Assembly (NCBI GenBank): GCA_005881995.1
Contig: VBHV01000505.1
Location: 1 to 6,904, forward strand
Source: Chloroflexota bacterium
GTDB lineage: Bacteria; Chloroflexota; Ktedonobacteria; Ktedonobacterales; Ktedonobacteraceae
DNA length: 6,904 nt
Direction: 5' to 3'
Part shown: positions 6,308-6,904 of the stretch, in pieces
Layout of the letters: each line of letters starts with the position of its first letter
How positions within the stretch are numbered: the first letter of the stretch is position 1
Notes under the pieces: generated by a model
What the model was told of the DNA's origin: nothing
What the model saw: only the letters and a program-made list of their open reading frames with translations
Database searches by the model: none
Translations under genes and position numbers: made by a program

Positions 6308-6324
6308 AGGGTGAAGTTCACCCT
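6308..6324. repeat. Perfect palindrome, 8-bp arms, possible operator
   Basis: AGGGTGAA-G-TTCACCCT has two perfect 8-bp arms around one base. A one-base centre disfavours an RNA hairpin and fits a dimeric regulator binding DNA. It lies about 320 bases before the lipoprotein ATG and 260 after the operon end, so the target gene is unclear. Confidence 0.45.
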
Positions 6325-6624
6325 GGGCTCCGGCACCCCTTACCACCTACCTCGCCCCTTTTACCGGCAAGGCGAGTTGCGCGCACTATGGACGTTTCGT
6401 CACCCAGGCGGGCGATGATGCCCAGCAACGTGGAATGCATTTCGCACATGCCGAGGTGTTCTGGCTTGAGCAAGCGGGCTGACTATCACGGGTGTAACCC
6501 TTTTGCGTATGGATGTGTGGAGAGACCTGACCACTGAAGCACATCTGCGCGTTGCGCTCTTCCAACGCCCCGTGATGGTCGGCTTCAGCATGTTTGTAGC
6601 CACGTCTTGATGCAGGGAAACAAC

Positions 6625-6631
6625 AGAGGAG
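6625..6631 (+). promoter_or_regulatory. Shine-Dalgarno sequence of the lipoprotein gene
   Basis: AGAGGAG lies 10 nt before ATG 6642, which begins a good lipoprotein signal peptide. Confidence 0.7.
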
Positions 6632-6641
6632 TATTCAGCAC

Positions 6642-6904
6642 ATGAAGCACTCAAGGAACGCTCTCTTTTTTGCCGTGGGCCTTGCCCTGGCACTTTTCAT
6701 CGTAGCGTGTGGCTCTTCCACCCCCAGCAGCGGTAGCAGCGGACGGTACGGCGCGGGCAGCAGTAGTGCATCCACGCCCAGCAGCGGACCTGCCATGACG
6801 ATCAAGACCACCACGCTGACCGTTGGCGGCAAAGCGCTGACGGTGCTCACCAATGCGCAGGGAATGACGCTCTACTACCGCACCTCGGACACGCCTACCT
6901 CTGT
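6642..6904 (+). CDS. Secreted lipoprotein with COG4315-like repeat, C-terminus cut by window edge
   Basis: The visible 87 residues begin with a lipoprotein signal peptide: basic start (K2, H3, R5), hydrophobic core at about 7-21 and lipobox IVAC with the lipidated Cys at 23. A Ser/Gly/Pro-rich spacer (24-50) would hold the domain away from the membrane. From about residue 52 it resembles the 'secreted repeat of unknown function' family (PF03640/COG4315). It has a short beta strand, then NAQGMTLYYRTSD, where Y78 and D83 fit the family's Y-x4-D signature. In this family a Cys-rich CxGxCaxxWPP segment usually follows, which would fall just past the edge. Family function is not established. The gene is far from the glycosyltransferase operon (593 bases) and probably has its own promoter. 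Confidence 0.88.
   Translation, partial: MKHSRNALFFAVGLALALFIVACGSSTPSSGSSGRYGAGSSSASTPSSGPAMTIKTTTLTVGGKALTVLTNAQGMTLYYRTSDTPTS

Larger units (their letters stand above)
6049..6641. other. 593-base intergenic stretch without a convincing gene
   Basis: I see no tRNA or rRNA and no T-tailed terminator hairpin after the operon. A 132-codon frame at 6139-6537 has Arg/Pro/His-rich, family-less content and is rejected as chance. A short ORF (6084-6212), two perfect palindromes (6216-6228 and 6308-6324) and two short coding-like fragments (6278-6418 and 6315-6482) are described separately. TACAAT at 6153-6158 resembles a -10 box but has no good -35 box. The 3' part must contain the promoter of the lipoprotein gene, which I could not locate confidently. 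Confidence 0.6.

Noticed and set aside
6139..6537. 132-codon plus-strand frame
   Set aside because: Composition is Arg/Pro/His/Ser-rich with no domain, there is no ribosome binding site, and other frames in the same place look at least as coding-like.
1..6904. CRISPR array, insertion sequence, tRNA or rRNA
   Set aside because: I saw no regularly spaced direct repeats, no transposase or terminal inverted repeats, and no tRNA- or rRNA-like segment on either strand.

Overview
The window is a moderately GC-rich bacterial segment (roughly 55-60% GC by eye) with tightly packed genes. Three family combinations stand out: a ferredoxin/NrfD fusion, an Eis-like N-acetyltransferase between two GT4 glycosyltransferases, and a lipoprotein of the COG4315 'secreted repeat' kind. 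I read these as pointing to the Chloroflexota, most likely Ktedonobacteria. This assignment is an inference from gene content; there is no rRNA or other phylogenetic marker in the window.

Layout. Bases 1-1380 (minus strand) hold one long open frame that leaves the window at base 1. It is a four-cluster [4Fe-4S] ferredoxin domain (16 Cys) joined through a ~100-residue linker to an NrfD/PsrC-type membrane domain. Bases 1381-1663 form a divergent, more AT-rich control region with a doubtful 66-codon ORF. Bases 1664-6048 (plus strand) look like a four-gene operon: metal-dependent amidohydrolase, GT4 glycosyltransferase 1, Eis-like GNAT acetyltransferase, GT4 glycosyltransferase 2. Each gene has a clear Shine-Dalgarno sequence, and the junctions are overlapping, 3 nt and 10 nt apart. 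Bases 6049-6641 contain no convincing gene, only two short perfect palindromes and weak coding-like fragments. Bases 6642-6904 start a secreted lipoprotein that runs off the right edge.

How the genes may work together. The four plus-strand genes look like a small glycoconjugate assembly or tailoring cassette: two retaining GT-B transferases build the glycan, the GNAT would acylate an amine, and the amidohydrolase would hydrolyse or decarboxylate a small molecule. The substrates cannot be read from the sequence. The minus-strand gene belongs to a separate membrane redox module (quinone-linked electron transfer), probably with a molybdopterin oxidoreductase outside the window.

The most notable point is damage inside the operon. 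GT4-1 is interrupted by an in-frame amber codon at 3537-3539, with a fully readable C-terminal continuation to 3788. The amidohydrolase frame runs 131 bases into GT4-1, and one extra G in a six-G run at 2578-2583 would end it in a TAATG stop/start overlap. Either these are sequence errors, or the cassette is decaying in this strain.
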